Assembly: GCF_022539665.2 (NCBI RefSeq)
Contig: NC_081337.1
Span: forward strand, 361,139 to 425,138
Source of the DNA: Daphnia carinata
Taxonomy: Eukaryota > Arthropoda > Branchiopoda > Diplostraca > Daphniidae
DNA length: 64,000 nt
Direction of reading: 5' to 3'
Every line of letters starts with the position of its first letter. Within the stretch, counting starts at the first letter, position 1. The position numbers were made by a program, and so were the translations under genes. Positions 1 to 11,622 of this stretch are shown here, in pieces. Below the pieces are notes generated by a model, which worked only from the letters and a program-made list of their open reading frames with translations, ran no database searches and was not told the DNA's origin.

Positions 1-316
1 GTTTTTCCGTGATAGAGTATCTCTGGGTCCGCTCTGAAGGATAGTAATGTCGTACCTACATCTTCGTACGCATGTGTGGAGTAGCGTCTGTTCCTCTTCG
101 AATCTTTCATTGAGGAATGTGGCCATCTTCTGTCTTGGCCAACCCTGTTGCGTTTTGAACTTATTTTGGATGCACCTTCTTATTACCTGCATTGGGGCTC
201 CCATCATCTTTAATGAAAGTTTACCGTTTTCTAAGTCTATCATGGCTTGTCTTCGCAGTTGGATTTATTCTGCTCGGGCTGCTGATATGGATGTTATCGT
301 TTTCATCCGACAGTTT

Positions 317-715
317 TTACATGCTTCTGTTTCCCTCTGTTTGTTCGTCCGGCTTGTTCCGTTTTTGGGGAGGTTCACACTGAAGATAGGTGTCACTGTC
401 ATATCCTAATATAAAATTAACACTGTAGTCACTTTCCATATCGGGTGCAATTCCACTATACGCCGTTAATCCCTCGTTTTCATCATCACTTGATTCACTC
501 GTGTCTTTCAGTTTTTCCATATTTCCGTAAAAATCGTTCTTCTCTGTTTCTATTCCGTTCCATCCCATGTATTGCACTAATTGCGTGTTTCCATCCGCAC
601 TTTTCGCACTTTCTTTTGCTCTGCAGTCCTGTTGACTATCCTCACTTTCGGTATCGCTAATAGTGATTAGCTCGTATACCCTCTTCGTCTCCTGATGGAT
701 GATGGTTACTTCCAT
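317..715 (-). CDS. Small acidic ORF downstream of the G1 glycoprotein
   Basis: An open frame of 132 codons starts MEVTIIHQETKRVYEL and is rich in Ser, Asp and Glu (for example SDTESEDSQQD and SSDDENEG). It lies on the same strand as G1, about 1.7 kb past the glycoprotein stop, where complex retroelements may carry an accessory gene. No family was recognised. A basic tail (PPQKRNKPDEQ) ends it. It may be an accessory protein or chance coding in degenerate DNA; the coherent acidic composition favours a real coding origin. Confidence 0.35.
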   Translation of the reverse strand: MEVTIIHQETKRVYELITISDTESEDSQQDCRAKESAKSADGNTQLVQYMGWNGIETEKNDFYGNMEKLKDTSESSDDENEGLTAYSGIAPDMESDYSVNFILGYDSDTYLQCEPPQKRNKPDEQTEGNRSM

Positions 716-2455
716 TTTGTTATCCTGAGCGGTGTTGTTATAGGCCGTTTTGAGATGAATTGTTGGTTTGTAATTTGCACTTTGCTTTGCGAAACTTTGT
801 TGTAGTTATGCCGTTGAGACACTGGGAAGAGTTTAGTTTTCGCATTTTGCAAAATCTTGCTTATTCAAATATCTTCATGTTGCTTTTTTTTCTCATATGT
901 TCTTGTTTCTCTGTTCTTAATTTGATAACAGGTTTGTCTTGCATTTAATATGTCCCATTTTCTGTTTTATACTCTTTTTTGGGTGAAATTGTTGTCCACG
1001 TCTTGTGTTGCGCTGACATTTGGATTTACCGCAGGGTGAATCGACGAATATCGTGTTTGTTTTCCAACTTTCTTTATTACTTTTTAGTCATTGTTATTTT
1101 CTTATGGGGGTCTTGTGTTTTTTTAATTCTTCTTCGTGAGCTAGTTTTTTTCGTTCCTGCTTGTTCCATTGTTCTGTTTGTTATTTCGTCTTTAATGGAG
1201 GTGTTCGACTATGTGTACATTTTTCATTATCGATCACAGATCGATATGGCATTGTCTGGGCTTGGTGACGCGATTTTTTCTACTCCTTCAAGCCTTTCCT
1301 GGAGACTCCGCGTACAAGATCGGAGCCTCTTCTTCGGTTTGTTTCGGCTGACCTTTAAAATGTCGGGTTTGGCGCCGCGGGATTTTGGGTACAAACGTCC
1401 GGGGCTGAACGATTACTATTATTTGTAAGTGTTGTTTTACTTTATTTATTTATTAAAATTTTTTTTTTTTTAAAGGAATCATTTAGGGTATGCGCTCTAT
1501 CGCGACGTTTACCCACTTAAATTCGCCGTTTTCTTTGGTGGCTAGAGTCGGGTAATGATATTTATCATGCCACTCCAACATCTTCTCGTTTTATGCGAGA
1601 GCGTCTTCAAGAAGAGAGTGACGATTGCCTGGCCATCACAAGTGCGTCGCAAATCTACAACTATCTTTTTTATGGCGTTCCTGTTCCCAAACGTGATTCC
1701 ACGGATGGATGATTTTATTTTCCGGTGTTTGTGTTATTATTATTTTTATTATTGATTTTTTTTTTATTTTGTTGATAAGGTGTTTGTTCGGAATACAATA
1801 TTGTTATTTGAGTTTGTTTCTTTATCTGTTTTTACTATAAAGTTTCAAGTAGTGGATAATGGTAAATGAGTTAGTTGCTAGAATGGGGAAAAGTATCTGG
1901 TTTTGTAAAGAATTTATTATTTTTTTTTTCGATTTGGTGGATTCAAAAAAAATAATCAACTTTATTGTTGAGCTTTTAAATGCTGGTAAGTGCGTTACTT
2001 ACTGGGGGCTGCTAATTTAATATGTAATTAACTAACTTGTCAAGGGCTACGTTTAGTGGCTACTTTTAATTTTAATGACCTTGGAAATTTTACTTTTTGG
2101 CTGAATTACTGCTGTCTGTTTCTGACATGCAACGACATAGGTCTTCCCAAACCATGCCATACCCGACGACGTAAGTGCACATGGTGTGTTTTCCTGTACA
2201 TCGTTTGGGTGTGTCAGTTTCTTCGATAGATGGGTAGATTAATGAATTTGGTGCACTTGGTCGGGGAGGGCGCATTTGACCTTGTGTTTCTATTGTCAGT
2301 TGTGCGGGGCGGACGTGCTTATGAACGGTTGTTCGATGGCTATGTCTGAATGGTAATTTGTTTCTCGTGTCGGTATTATTGGTGCGAGTTCGTGTTCTTC
2401 CTCTATGCCATCGTCTTATCTTCTTGTAAATTTCCGGTTTCTGCAGATATGTTCT
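716..2455. other. Non-coding or eroded 3' part of G1
   Basis: This T-rich stretch between the glycoprotein stop and the small acidic ORF holds no convincing gene. Short minus-strand peptide-like runs occur near 1250-1430, but stops interrupt them within about 50 codons. Confidence 0.4.
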
Positions 2456-5400
2456 TTAATCTTCGAGACGGGGTTGCAAATGATGAAGATCCGTAAGCAT
2501 ACGAGGAATAGCACAAATCCAATCGCTGATAGTCCTAGAAAATAGAATTATTTTCAATTTGTTGAACCATGAGAACATGTGGCCTATTTGATTATCTTGT
2601 TGTTCTGACATCACAATATCTCCAACAGAATTGGAATTTCCTTCTTGCATTCTGCCTACTAGGTCATTCAGGATATTTAATTGTTCCATCTCCATTGTCT
2701 CGTGTGCTGGGTGACTTTTCAGCGAGAAGTCGAAATCATTAAGGTGGAGTTCTTCAAATTCTGTAATGAGGTCTAAATTAGGCATGTGAATGCTAGGTTT
2801 CTGGCGTATCCGATCTTCTGTTGTAGAGTTGTGTTCCCAGATGTGTGGATTTCCATTCAAATTCACTAACGGTGTTTTCCAAAAACAATCGGAAAATGGA
2901 TGAATTGACCATCCATCTGTTCCGATCGTACAGTTCTTTCCTTCGTAAGTAAAGAACGGTTGAAATCCACATTTTGTTTCATTTGCTGATATAAAAATTC
3001 TTTTGGCTTCGCATTGTTGAAGTGTCATTGCTTGACCGAAGCCTTGTAGTCTCGTGCAGAGAGGTAAACCTACTGCTGCTGCGGCCAAAATTCTGTTGGT
3101 TTGAGCTAATATAACAGCCTGCGTTCTTTTGATTGCCGACGTAGTTGACAATAAACATTTCGAATTTCTTTTGCGAGTTTGTTCTCGTGTTCCGTTTCAA
3201 TGCTGATTTTATATTGGTCGTGCATCTTATTTATTTCATATTTAACCTTGTCGTTGAATTCTTCGATGTTTTTAGGTAGACCGCTTTCCAAATTTTCATT
3301 AATTAATGACTCTTCAGTTTTCTGATCCATTAACAGGGACTCTGCTGGCGGTAAATTTGGAATATTATTCTCCTCGATGGCCTGAATTTGATTTTCTTCT
3401 GTTGTAGACGTTATTTCTGTTGTAGTTAATGGGGTCATTCTGGCTGTCTGTGTTGACGATTGTGGGGTCATTGGACTCTCTTTCACTGTCGTCGTACTTT
3501 GCGTAGTTGTGCTTGGTTGGTGCGTTGTTGTTGAAGCTGTTGTTGTGGAGCTCGTCGTAGTGGGCGTTGTTTTCGTTGACGTACGCCTAGTAGTTGTAGT
3601 GGTTGTTGAAGTCGAAGTTATTAAAGGTGTCGTAGTCCTAGTAGTAGTGGTAGGTTTAGTGCTTGTTGACGTGATCATTGGCTTTGTAGTTGCTGGGGGT
3701 TTTGTTGAAGTTGACGTAATACTGGGCTTAGTTGTAATTTTATGCGTTGTTGTGGGTTTGTCTTCTGCTGTGTTTGTAACTGGCCTAATTGTAGTCGTAG
3801 TTTTTACCGTTGTTGTTGTCGTTGTTCCCAATGTTGTTTTTATTGTGGGCTTCGTAGTTGTTGTAGCGCTTGTCGTTGTTGTGGATTTTTCTGTTGTGGG
3901 CGTGGTAGGGGGCGGAGTCAATGTTCCATTCCTTTCTGATTGGTTGTTGACTTCCCTTTTCATTTGTGGCGGAATGGATGGGAGTGTTTTCCCGTCCAAT
4001 GGCTGTTGAGTGTGTAGTGCAATGATGGCTGCCGCTGAAAGCGTTTTTGGCTGGTGTGGGTTCCGATATTCGAAGCTAAAATGTTGTTTCTGGCTGGAGC
4101 TGTGACAATGCCCCATACTCACTCTTCCCACTCTCTGTGTTAGGCACTTTCTGTCTGATGAGGGTGAATGTAACCCAGTTCTATCTGTTGCTATGAGCTG
4201 TCCTGTGTGCTCGAATGTGCCCCAGATTGAGCTGGTGTTAGCGCATTCCTGGAGGACTAACATTGTCGTATTGGCTTTGATACAGGTGTTTGTATTGAAA
4301 GGTCTGATGGTGAAGTCAGATGTATATTCAAAAGCTTGTCCTCTTTCTGTTGCTTTGCTACAGTTGGCTACCGTAGTTTGTGATTGCACCAATGATTCGT
4401 TGCTGCTTACCAGTTCTCTTAGTTCTTCTTGACATCGCGGCCACTCTTTGTCACATTCTTCCAACGTCATTTGTTTGTTTACTTCGTGGTGTGTTAGACA
4501 TTTTTCATTTGGTGTTTTTCCATTTTTCAATAGTCCCCAGGCAATCATGTCCCAGATTATATTTCCGCTACCGTGATTAGTTTCTAAAATTCCTCCGAAT
4601 ATGGCGAATTAATCGTTGTTGTGATTGCCTTTCGTTGTTCTTGCTGAATTTCCTGCATTTCTGCTAATGTTGTGTCCGGGAAATTTTCTAGGATGTCAGG
4701 ATTGGTGTTTACAGTTTCGAAGATCCATTTTTGTGTTACGCTGTTTTTGTCCTCTCTGCACTCTGTTAGTATGATAGCTTGGGGTGATCCTAGTGTAATA
4801 CAGAGATATGATTCTTCTGAAATTAATTGATAATTTTGTTGATCTAGGATCCATCTTGTTGAATATTCCGAACATTTGGCTACAATCAGTCGGCCTGCTT
4901 CTCCCTCTGTTATACATAAATCACCGTTCTGTACTCAGATTGTTTGGTCAACGATGTATTCGAATTCTGATCCTTGTGGAAGTTGATCATCGTTTTTGAG
5001 ACGAAAGTGAGCATTTAATTGGTTGCTTTCTTCAGGTTTGTATATTATATATATCGTTGCGTTGTAATTCACGAACCGTTCTTTCTCCCCGATTCTGATT
5101 GATTGTGAATATCCCATTCTTATTGATCCCCAGGCGTACGAAATGCTGTAAAGACATTTTCCTGAATCTTCGAGAGGAGTGTTTAGCAAGAATTTAACTT
5201 CCTGCTGAATGGATCGTTTCCGTTTGGCTATTTGGATTTCTCTATAATCCTTGCACACTGATGTATCTAGGTGAGTATTAAGTTTGCATGTTTTTATAGT
5301 TGTTTTAAACATCTCGTACAGTTTTCTTGTAGTTTCCATTGTAAAAATTAGGTATGTAAGCGGTATACCCACAACTTTGTAACCTTGTGGTATGATGTTT

Positions 5401-6143
5401 TGATCTGGTTTGTTGAGGAACAAAATCTCAACCTGTCGATTTGTGTCGTAGAGACGACTAGTGTTTTCGTGTTCCGGCATTGTTGGAAGTTCCAGATATC
5501 CGCTTCCCTTAATCAACGTTTGTGAGTATGAGTTATTTGTTGTTCTATCTCCCCACACTATTGTGTTTTGATTTTGAATGAAGTGCCCTTCCTGCTGGGT
5601 TGTGTTTAACGGTCCAAAAGGGCTTTCAATTGGGTCATCCGGTTTTTCCTGCCGTAGCGTGATTTGTTCCGCTACACAGTTGAGGGTGTGGCATTGTTTT
5701 ATGGCATACCGTTGCCTTTCGCCTGTCGGGGTGGCTGTAAAACTCAGTCCTGCTGGTCCGGTCTGCATATTGTTATCACCACACTTCTTGGCGTTCACCA
5801 TTTACCAGCATTCCAGTGGGGTTGTTAGTTTAGTTTCTTGTGAATATATTGTGTCGAAGGATCCAATCCAAAATGATCCTGTTATTTTCTTCGTTTTCAT
5901 CCATTGTTTGCACGTCTAGCCTTTCCAAGAAGCTGCTGGTTTCTGCGTCGTTTTTAAAGTGTACAGCGTGGGTATTCTGGGTAAGTGTGCCGTACCTGTT
6001 TCCTTGTTGTTGCAGTAATATGGTGCTTCTATATCTAAAATTCCTCTGGTCTTTATATTGTTACAGTCGCATACGGTTGAATAGATGGGATACGTTGATG
6101 GAATGATGGTGAGCAAGTGGATGAATAATAGTATCAGTTCCAT
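2456..6143 (-). pseudogene. Envelope-like glycoprotein gene of G1, interrupted
   Basis: The region begins (6143) with a hydrophobic signal-peptide-like N-terminus and then a Cys-rich start (CDC, then PYYC). It continues after a frame break in 5801-4935, a second break near 4930-4550, a Cys-rich domain and a long Thr/Pro mucin-like stretch (about 3980-3420), and a C-terminal ectodomain (about 3150-2456) with clustered Cys. The pieces together approach 1,200 codons. The pattern is unlike the furin-cleaved F-like envelope at 39 kb. My impression is a glycoprotein related to those of chuvirus-like negative-strand RNA viruses, which are known to have been captured by arthropod retroelements, but I could not run a search. 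Several frame breaks make it non-functional. Confidence 0.5.
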
Positions 6144-6468
6144 CTGTGAAGAGAAAATTTGAAGGTTTCTTAGAATCTCGATACTCCTTGACGTTGCCGT
6201 AAGTTGTATCGTGGATTCGTCATTCTAGTTTATGCAGGTTTGCTTGGTGTGGGAAAAGGAATGTTTGGTGCGATGATCATATAAGATGCCTCTTCGGTTG
6301 CACGAACTGGACGCGTTTCAGGAATAAGTTGTTTTTTGTCGTTACTGAATTGTTTTCTTGGTCTTCCTGGCCCCTTTCGTACTGTTTCTTTTTTCAGTTG
6401 GTTTGTCGCGTCTGATGTTCCTTCTGCTCCTGAATTTCATTTGCTCTCTCAAGTTGTTCTTGTTTCCT

Positions 6469-7614
6469 TCATCGCTCGATCTTTGATTTTCTCTTTAGTC
6501 TTTCACTTTCCTTTCGAATATTTTCAAGCTCTCTTATAACAATTTCTTTTTCCGTTGCCCTTGTTTCTACTCGTGCTAGTGTCACTATGGGAATACGGCT
6601 TAGGGTGTCGCCGTTTTGGTGCGACTTCCCAGGCCGGTACCCAATGACGATGTCAAATTCTTGTAGTTTGAGTGCCCATCTAGCTAATCTTCCTGCGGGT
6701 TCTGCCTTGCTCATGAACCATTCTAAAGGTTTATGGTCTGTAAATACGGTGAATCTGCGTCCGTATAGATATGTCCTAAACACATCGATTGCGTGGATGA
6801 TTGCGTAAGCCTCTTTCTCTGTGGTTGACCACTTGGCCTCGCGGTCGTTCAGATGTTTAAAGCTATACGCTATGACGACTTCCCCGACTTCAAGATGTTA
6901 TTCATTGCTCGTTGGAAATTGCTTGGTGCATTTGTTAATCCAAATGGCATTCTATTAAATTCGTATTGTCCAAATTCACAGATGAATATGGTTTTGTGTT
7001 TATCGCTTTCTTCTAACTCCATTTGCCAGTAGCCGCTCAGTAAGTCCAATGTTGAGAAGTAAACTGATCCACTCAATGCATCAATGGTGTCATCAATTCT
7101 TGGTAATGGGTATTTATCTTTTACAGTTATTTTGTTTAATGCCCTATAGTTAATACACATACGCATTTCTCTATCTTTTTTGGGTACCATTACTATGGCT
7201 GCTGCGAATGGACTGTGACTTTTCCTAATAATCTTGTTACTTATCATTACTTCAATTTTTGTTTTGACGATAAGTTTCAATGCTTCTTGTGTTCTGCGCA
7301 ATCGTTGAGTAATTGGGGCGTTGTATCCTATGTTAATGGATGTTTTACGTCAGTTGCTAAACCCAAATCTGATTCTTTTTCTGCAAATAGAGATTCGTGT
7401 TTTTTCAATAGGATTTCGATTTTAATGCGTATCTCGTCTGAGATGGTGTTTGCTTCACAATCTTGGGTCTGTCTAATTCGCTTGGATTTCTTGTTATTGT
7501 CTGATTGGGAGAAAGATTCAAGGCTGCGATAATCTGTTTCGGTATGGCCATTGTTATAGTTATTTTCTGTTGAACGGTGTGGAATGAGTCGAATGTGGAT
7601 GCCTGCTTTGCCAA
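6469..7614 (-). pseudogene. Truncated RT-RNase H of G1
   Basis: The 7301-6870 frame has RT fingers and palm: KIIRKSHSPFAAAIVMVPKK, YPLPRIDD, SGYWQM and MPFGLTNAPSNFQ, all Ty3/gypsy hallmarks. It breaks off soon after the motif preceding the catalytic YLDD box, which is absent. The sequence resumes with RNase H (STTEKEAYAIIHA, FTDHKPLEW, ending DTLSRIP) at about 6860-6469. The join is an internal deletion of the catalytic palm, thumb and connection. An upstream piece (7614-7405) carries the N-terminal pol flank. No integrase follows, so this copy cannot replicate by itself. Confidence 0.75.
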
Positions 7615-7766
7615 ACGTTAGGCTGTATATTGGGTGTATGTTCCACTTGGTTACTTTCCAAAGCTGTGTTCTATCCCAAAATGGTCGTAGTTAATCCGCC
7701 TATTTCTAGTATTAATTTTTACATTGTTACTCGATAAAAAGTCCAATCCTAAAATGCAACTTTCGT

Positions 7767-8276
7767 TTAAGTTTTCCATGATATAAAAAGGATGGTTATA
7801 ACGTGGTTGTCGTTAATGATAATTGAAAATTCATATTTCCCAATTGATTTTAACGTTTCTCCTGACACCGTTCTGAATCTTGGTGAAGGGGTGTTTTTAA
7901 TTCTTTTAAGCGTTTCTGTGGTCTTTAGGTTGAATAATATGCTGTTTGAAACTAAACTGGCTGCAGCACCTGTGTCTACTAAAGCATGAATTTCTTTTTC
8001 AAAAATTCTAATGGGTATACGTATTAGTTTGGGTATCGCTGATTCTAAATTATATGTTGAGGGGTTGTCTGGTAGGGATATTGTGTTTACTACATTGGAC
8101 GGCGGTTCGGATTGTTGATACGTGCCACATCTGTCCAAACATTCTCGTGCAATGTGTCCTTTTTTATTGCACTTGTAGCAGATAATGATTCTATTTCCAA
8201 GGGTGTCGGTGGAGTTTGGTTGGGTTTGTCGTGGCTGTGGGTATTGATGAGAATAGGATGGGTTTTGGCCATACAA
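7767..8276 (-). pseudogene. Nucleocapsid zinc knuckle and aspartic protease fragment (G1)
   Basis: An open frame of 169 codons contains a CCHC zinc knuckle (CYKCNKKGHIAREC) followed about 60 residues later by the retropepsin active-site motif ALVDTGAAASL. The knuckle binds genomic RNA and the protease processes Gag-Pol. The frame overlaps another minus-strand frame (8623-8090), consistent with a nearby frame change between gag and pol. It lies between gag and RT in the expected order. The fragment ends about 465 bp before the recognisable RT; the space between holds eroded pol sequence. Confidence 0.65.
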
Positions 8277-8635
8277 CTGTTGATTGTTGTGCTGTTGAAA
8301 GTTCGGTTGATTGTAGTGTACCGGTCTGCTGCTGTATGGTGGTCTCTGTGGTGTTTGTTGGTATGTTGGGAAATTGGATTGTCTATACCCCGTGGAACTA
8401 CCTTCTCTTCGTGGTGAAGTATAGTTGCTGCGGTATGGGCTGTTACGATTAAAGTTTCGGTCACTACTGGAACCTCGACTATTCGGCCTTCGTGAAATCG
8501 AACTCGCGGATTTTGTGGTCTGGAGTATCGACCACTTGATTGTGGAGATCTTGTTCGTATCGATCTAAACTCCCTCATCACAGATATAGGATTTCCTAGG
8601 CAACAAACGTGGCTAACGTACATCTATTTTCGCGC

Positions 8636-10465
8636 CTATATCAGGCACGTCCTGGTTGTCCTAGTGGGACGGATTAAGGATGACTTGTGGCTTTCAATTG
8701 TTGTGTGGGATGCATCCTGGAACCTTGCAATGATGGCGGTTTTCCACTCGTCATAACTTAACTCGTCACCTTGCTCTTCTACGTAGTTTCCATGCCATTC
8801 TAGGGCATCACCTTTTAGTCTGTCGGTGAAGAAAAGTATTTTTTGGTTGTCGTCCCAGTCGTTGTTGCGTGCTACATGTTCTGCGTCCTTCAGCCATTCT
8901 GTTATTAATTTATCAGTGCTTTTCCCTTTGAAAAATGGAATTGACTTTTTGTCTTCTCTCGAAAATAATTCTCCTAATGCTTTTACAATTGGTTGGGTTG
9001 TGGATGTATCGATATTATCGGTATCTGTTGTGTCGCCGTCAATTCTCGAAAGTCCCATTTTGGTTTTATGTTTGAGAGTCTGATACTTTTGTTCTAGTTG
9101 AAGGAGGTTGTTGTTTTGGATCTTGATTTGGTTTTTTAGGTCGTCGTTGAGTTGCTGTAGCTCGGCAATTTGTTCTGATTCTAACTCGTAGTGAAGGGAT
9201 TTGTCTCCTTCTGTTAGTGAGGTTAGATCGTTAATCTCACTCACTAGTGATCTCTCCTAGTTCGTTGGAGGCGTCTAAATCTTCGGTTTCCGCGAATGTT
9301 ATCTGTTGCCTTCTATATTCTTTTATTCTGTTTTCCAGATACTTGATTTTTTCTTCTCTGTCTCCTGCCTGTACGTTGGTTTTTTTTGTAATTCCGTTTC
9401 AAGATTTTTATTCTTTGTAGTACTATCTTTCAGGCTTCTTCGTAAACTGGCTTTTTCTGTTAAGGTTTTTTCAAGGTTCTCTCTTGTTTCTTTTGTTTCT
9501 GTCAGAAGTTGCTCCGCGGTTTCTAACCTCGTAACCAGTTGTTTTCTTTCACGTTCAAGTTTGCTAATTATTTCTTGTCCTTCTCTTTCAACAGCTATGT
9601 TGTTTTTCTCTCTTTTCCGTAAAAGGTTTTACAGTTGATTTTCTGTTGCAGTGGCAGTTTCAAGGCTTGTTTCTAATTCGCTGGTTCGATTGGCAGATTT
9701 TTCTAGGGAGTTTTTGAGTGTTTCTTTACTTTCTTGGAGTTGCTCAAGGGAACTACTTAAGGCGTATTTGAAACTCTTTGCCTTTTTCTTGTTGCTATCT
9801 AGCTGTTTTCGCAAGCTCTGTAACTCGAAATTGAGGTTAGACGAATATTTTTTCTCTGCAATCTGCGCAAGTATTATTTCTTTTTGCAAAAAACTGATGG
9901 TGCCGAACAGGAATTCTTTCTCTTTACCATGCACAATACTAATCTGTTGTAATAAACTGTCAAGGTTTCCGGTGTTGCCACCGAGGGATTCTACGTAATC
10001 GTTAAGTGTCTTTGCGGTGTTTGTAATAGTTTCTGCTGTTATACCACGTGGTACTTGCAACGTTTGTTCTAACAATGAATATGAATACAATTGTAATACG
10101 TTGTGGGTCTCTTTACTAACTTCTTGTTTCTTGGATTCTATTTGTTTGATATTCGCTTTTGTCGTGGTGGTCTGATAGGTTTTGTTTCGTTCTGACTCTT
10201 GTTCAAATTCTAAGTCCACAAGCGTTTTCCAATGGTCTAAAAATTTTTCTCGAAGACAGTTGGGATTTTGGTTGGTTGTGTCTGATTCGAGTAGGATGGG
10301 GTACAAAGGTGGAGATAGTTCGTCGACAATGTTTGGATACAAAGTATTCTCTTTACGAGTAGTCTCTGGTACAATATGATCAAGCGGCATTCGCTTACCT
10401 TTGATGGTGTTTCCTTGGTCTGGTAGAGTTGTTGGACTCGTCGGGGAAATGTAGAGCACAATCAC
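8636..10465 (-). pseudogene. Broken gag of G1 (coiled coil plus retrotransposon gag domain)
   Basis: The first part (10465-9629, 278 codons) is rich in Glu, Lys, Gln and Leu and looks coiled-coil in its second half. Stops and frameshifts fill 9628-9245. The second part (9244-8636) carries a retrotransposon-gag domain with FFKGKSTDKLITEWL and later LKGDALEWHG, features typical of Ty3/gypsy capsids. The product would assemble the virus-like particle. Because the frames are interrupted no full Gag can be made. Confidence 0.65.
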
Positions 10466-10532
10466 TGAAATAAGGTACGGGTAAGAAACTTATTACTGGA
10501 CAACAAGTTTAAGTCTCGTTGGGACCTCTAAT

Positions 10533-10735
10533 TGTAATGTTTCGAACCTCGTGTATTGTCAGTGGATTGCCGGAACAATTCCCAATTACAAGGTAAAAAA
10601 CATGCGGTATTTATACTACTACAGAACACAAATATTGAAGGTAAAGTGGGAGGAGATACGTTCACTTTCACTTGTGAAACGCTTGAGGGATGAAGAAGGT
10701 GTGGCTGTCTTTGGATAGCCTTTGGGCTCGTTACA
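10533..10735 (-). repeat. Probable 5' LTR of G1
   Basis: On the minus strand this segment starts TGTAACGAGC and ends CATTACA, and has a TATA-like GTATAAATA. It lies directly upstream of gag. The outer edge coincides with the start of a 70-bp sequence that recurs at 19090, which marks an element/host junction. The partner LTR is outside the window, so the inner end is inferred. No primer-binding site beginning with TGG was recognised after it. Confidence 0.5.
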
Positions 10736-10805
10736 CCTGGAATAAGTTAATCATAATTACGTGTGTTAACCAAGGTTGCCATTGAACGTCACTGTGACGT
10801 TGCTG
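10736..10805 (+). repeat. 70-bp duplicated segment, copy 1
   Basis: The sequence starting CCTGGAATAAGTTAATC and running through CGTCACTGTGACGTT is repeated with only a few changes at 19090-19160. The two copies bracket the BEL element and the Trp/Gly/Met tRNA genes, so they mark an old local duplication. Confidence 0.75.
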
Positions 10806-11019
10806 CAATATTTACAACACATGTTGATCATTACTTAAAAGATCCTCACAAACATAACGAATTATTCACTTAAAACCTAAATGATCTTCAAAATCTAATT
10901 ACTCTTAAAAAATGAAATAAAATAATCTTACCAATCAATTTCAATGTTGAATTGCCGATCTTGATCAACATAATGGGATGGAATACGTGATATATGCATT
11001 CAACTTATTGAATTGGTGC
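10736..11019. other. AT-rich spacer between two LTR elements
   Basis: No gene is seen. The first 70 bp (10736-10805) recur almost unchanged at 19090-19160, including the palindromic CGTCACTGTGACG. The spacer ends with GGTGC, the left target-site copy of the BEL insertion. Confidence 0.6.
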
Positions 11020-11306
11020 TGTTCCGAATCCTACAGCCCCAAATAGTTAGAAGAGGCTTTATCTAAAACGGTATTGTGCCATAGGCGAAAACGGAGGCAG
11101 GGGAACGTAGACGACGCAACGAGGAGGGAAGATCACCCTTTCGCAAAACGATTAGAGACAAGAATTTGCCTGTTACAGTCGCGTCACTCGTTTTCCCGTA
11201 AAATATTGTAACTTGTAAAATATCAGTATTGAGCTAACGTGCCCGTAAATAAAATACAGAGTGCGAAATTTACATGCAATCTTAAAGTCAGTACGTATCG
11301 TTAACA
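11020..11306 (+). repeat. BEL 5' LTR
   Basis: This 287-bp direct repeat starts TGTTCCGAATCC and ends CGTTAACA. It matches 17793-18079 except for about three substitutions (for example GAGGAGGGAAG against GAGGAGAAAAG). An AATAAA lies near 11248 and could serve as the polyadenylation signal. Confidence 0.95.
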
Positions 11307-11308
11307 TT

Positions 11309-11329
11309 TTGGTGCATCGACCGGGAATC
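11309..11329 (+). promoter_or_regulatory. BEL primer-binding site, complementary to tRNA-Gly(GCC)
   Basis: Two bases after the 5' LTR the sequence reads TGGTGCATCGACCGGG and continues with five more matching bases. It is complementary to the 3' end (with CCA and discriminator A) of the tRNA-Gly(GCC) gene at 18531-18600 in this window. About 21 contiguous positions match once the added CCA is counted. This identifies tRNA-Gly as the first-strand primer. Confidence 0.9.
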
Positions 11330-11622
11330 GTGAATCCCAACGAACTGATCCGTAAATTGTAGTCGTCTTATCGCTCTGTATCGTCCACATCGTTTACGCT
11401 ACAGCACGAAAACTCATGCTGACGTTGTCTCCTATCAAGAGGATCTACAATCAAGCGTTACCTTTAGAACAAAACTTAATTAGACGATTTACGCCACATG
11501 TGCTCGCCCCTATAGCACATTGAATCGTCTACGCACGAAGTATTGTCCTAATAACTTGATTGTCGAAACCTTAGCTTGTACCCGTCTCGTCGACAAGCTC
11601 ATGCCTTTAAATAACGTCTAAA

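Larger units (their letters stand above)
1..10735 (-). mobile_element. Degenerate Ty3/gypsy element with large glycoprotein gene (G1)
   Basis: Read on the minus strand, the order is a 5' LTR-like end (10735-10533), coiled-coil gag, CCHC zinc knuckle, DTGA protease, RT, RNase H, a long glycoprotein region and a small acidic ORF. That is the order of an env-bearing Ty3/gypsy element. No 3' LTR is visible, so the element probably runs past the left edge of the window. The copy is dead. RT jumps from the palm to the middle of RNase H, removing the YLDD site, and only about 330 bp separate RNase H from the glycoprotein, so the integrase is missing. Several frames are broken. Confidence 0.8.

Noticed and set aside
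979-1428. Hydrophobic plus-strand ORF of 149 codons
   Set aside because: T-rich DNA gives runs of Phe, Leu and Val by chance. It is antisense to G1 and matches nothing recognised.
3509-4009. Valine-rich plus-strand frame of 166 codons
   Set aside because: It is the antisense of the Thr-rich mucin-like part of the G1 glycoprotein.
10500-10535. Primer-binding site of G1
   Set aside because: Sequence after the presumed LTR (GGTCCCAACGAGAC on the minus strand) lacks a TGG start and matched no tRNA end I could identify.
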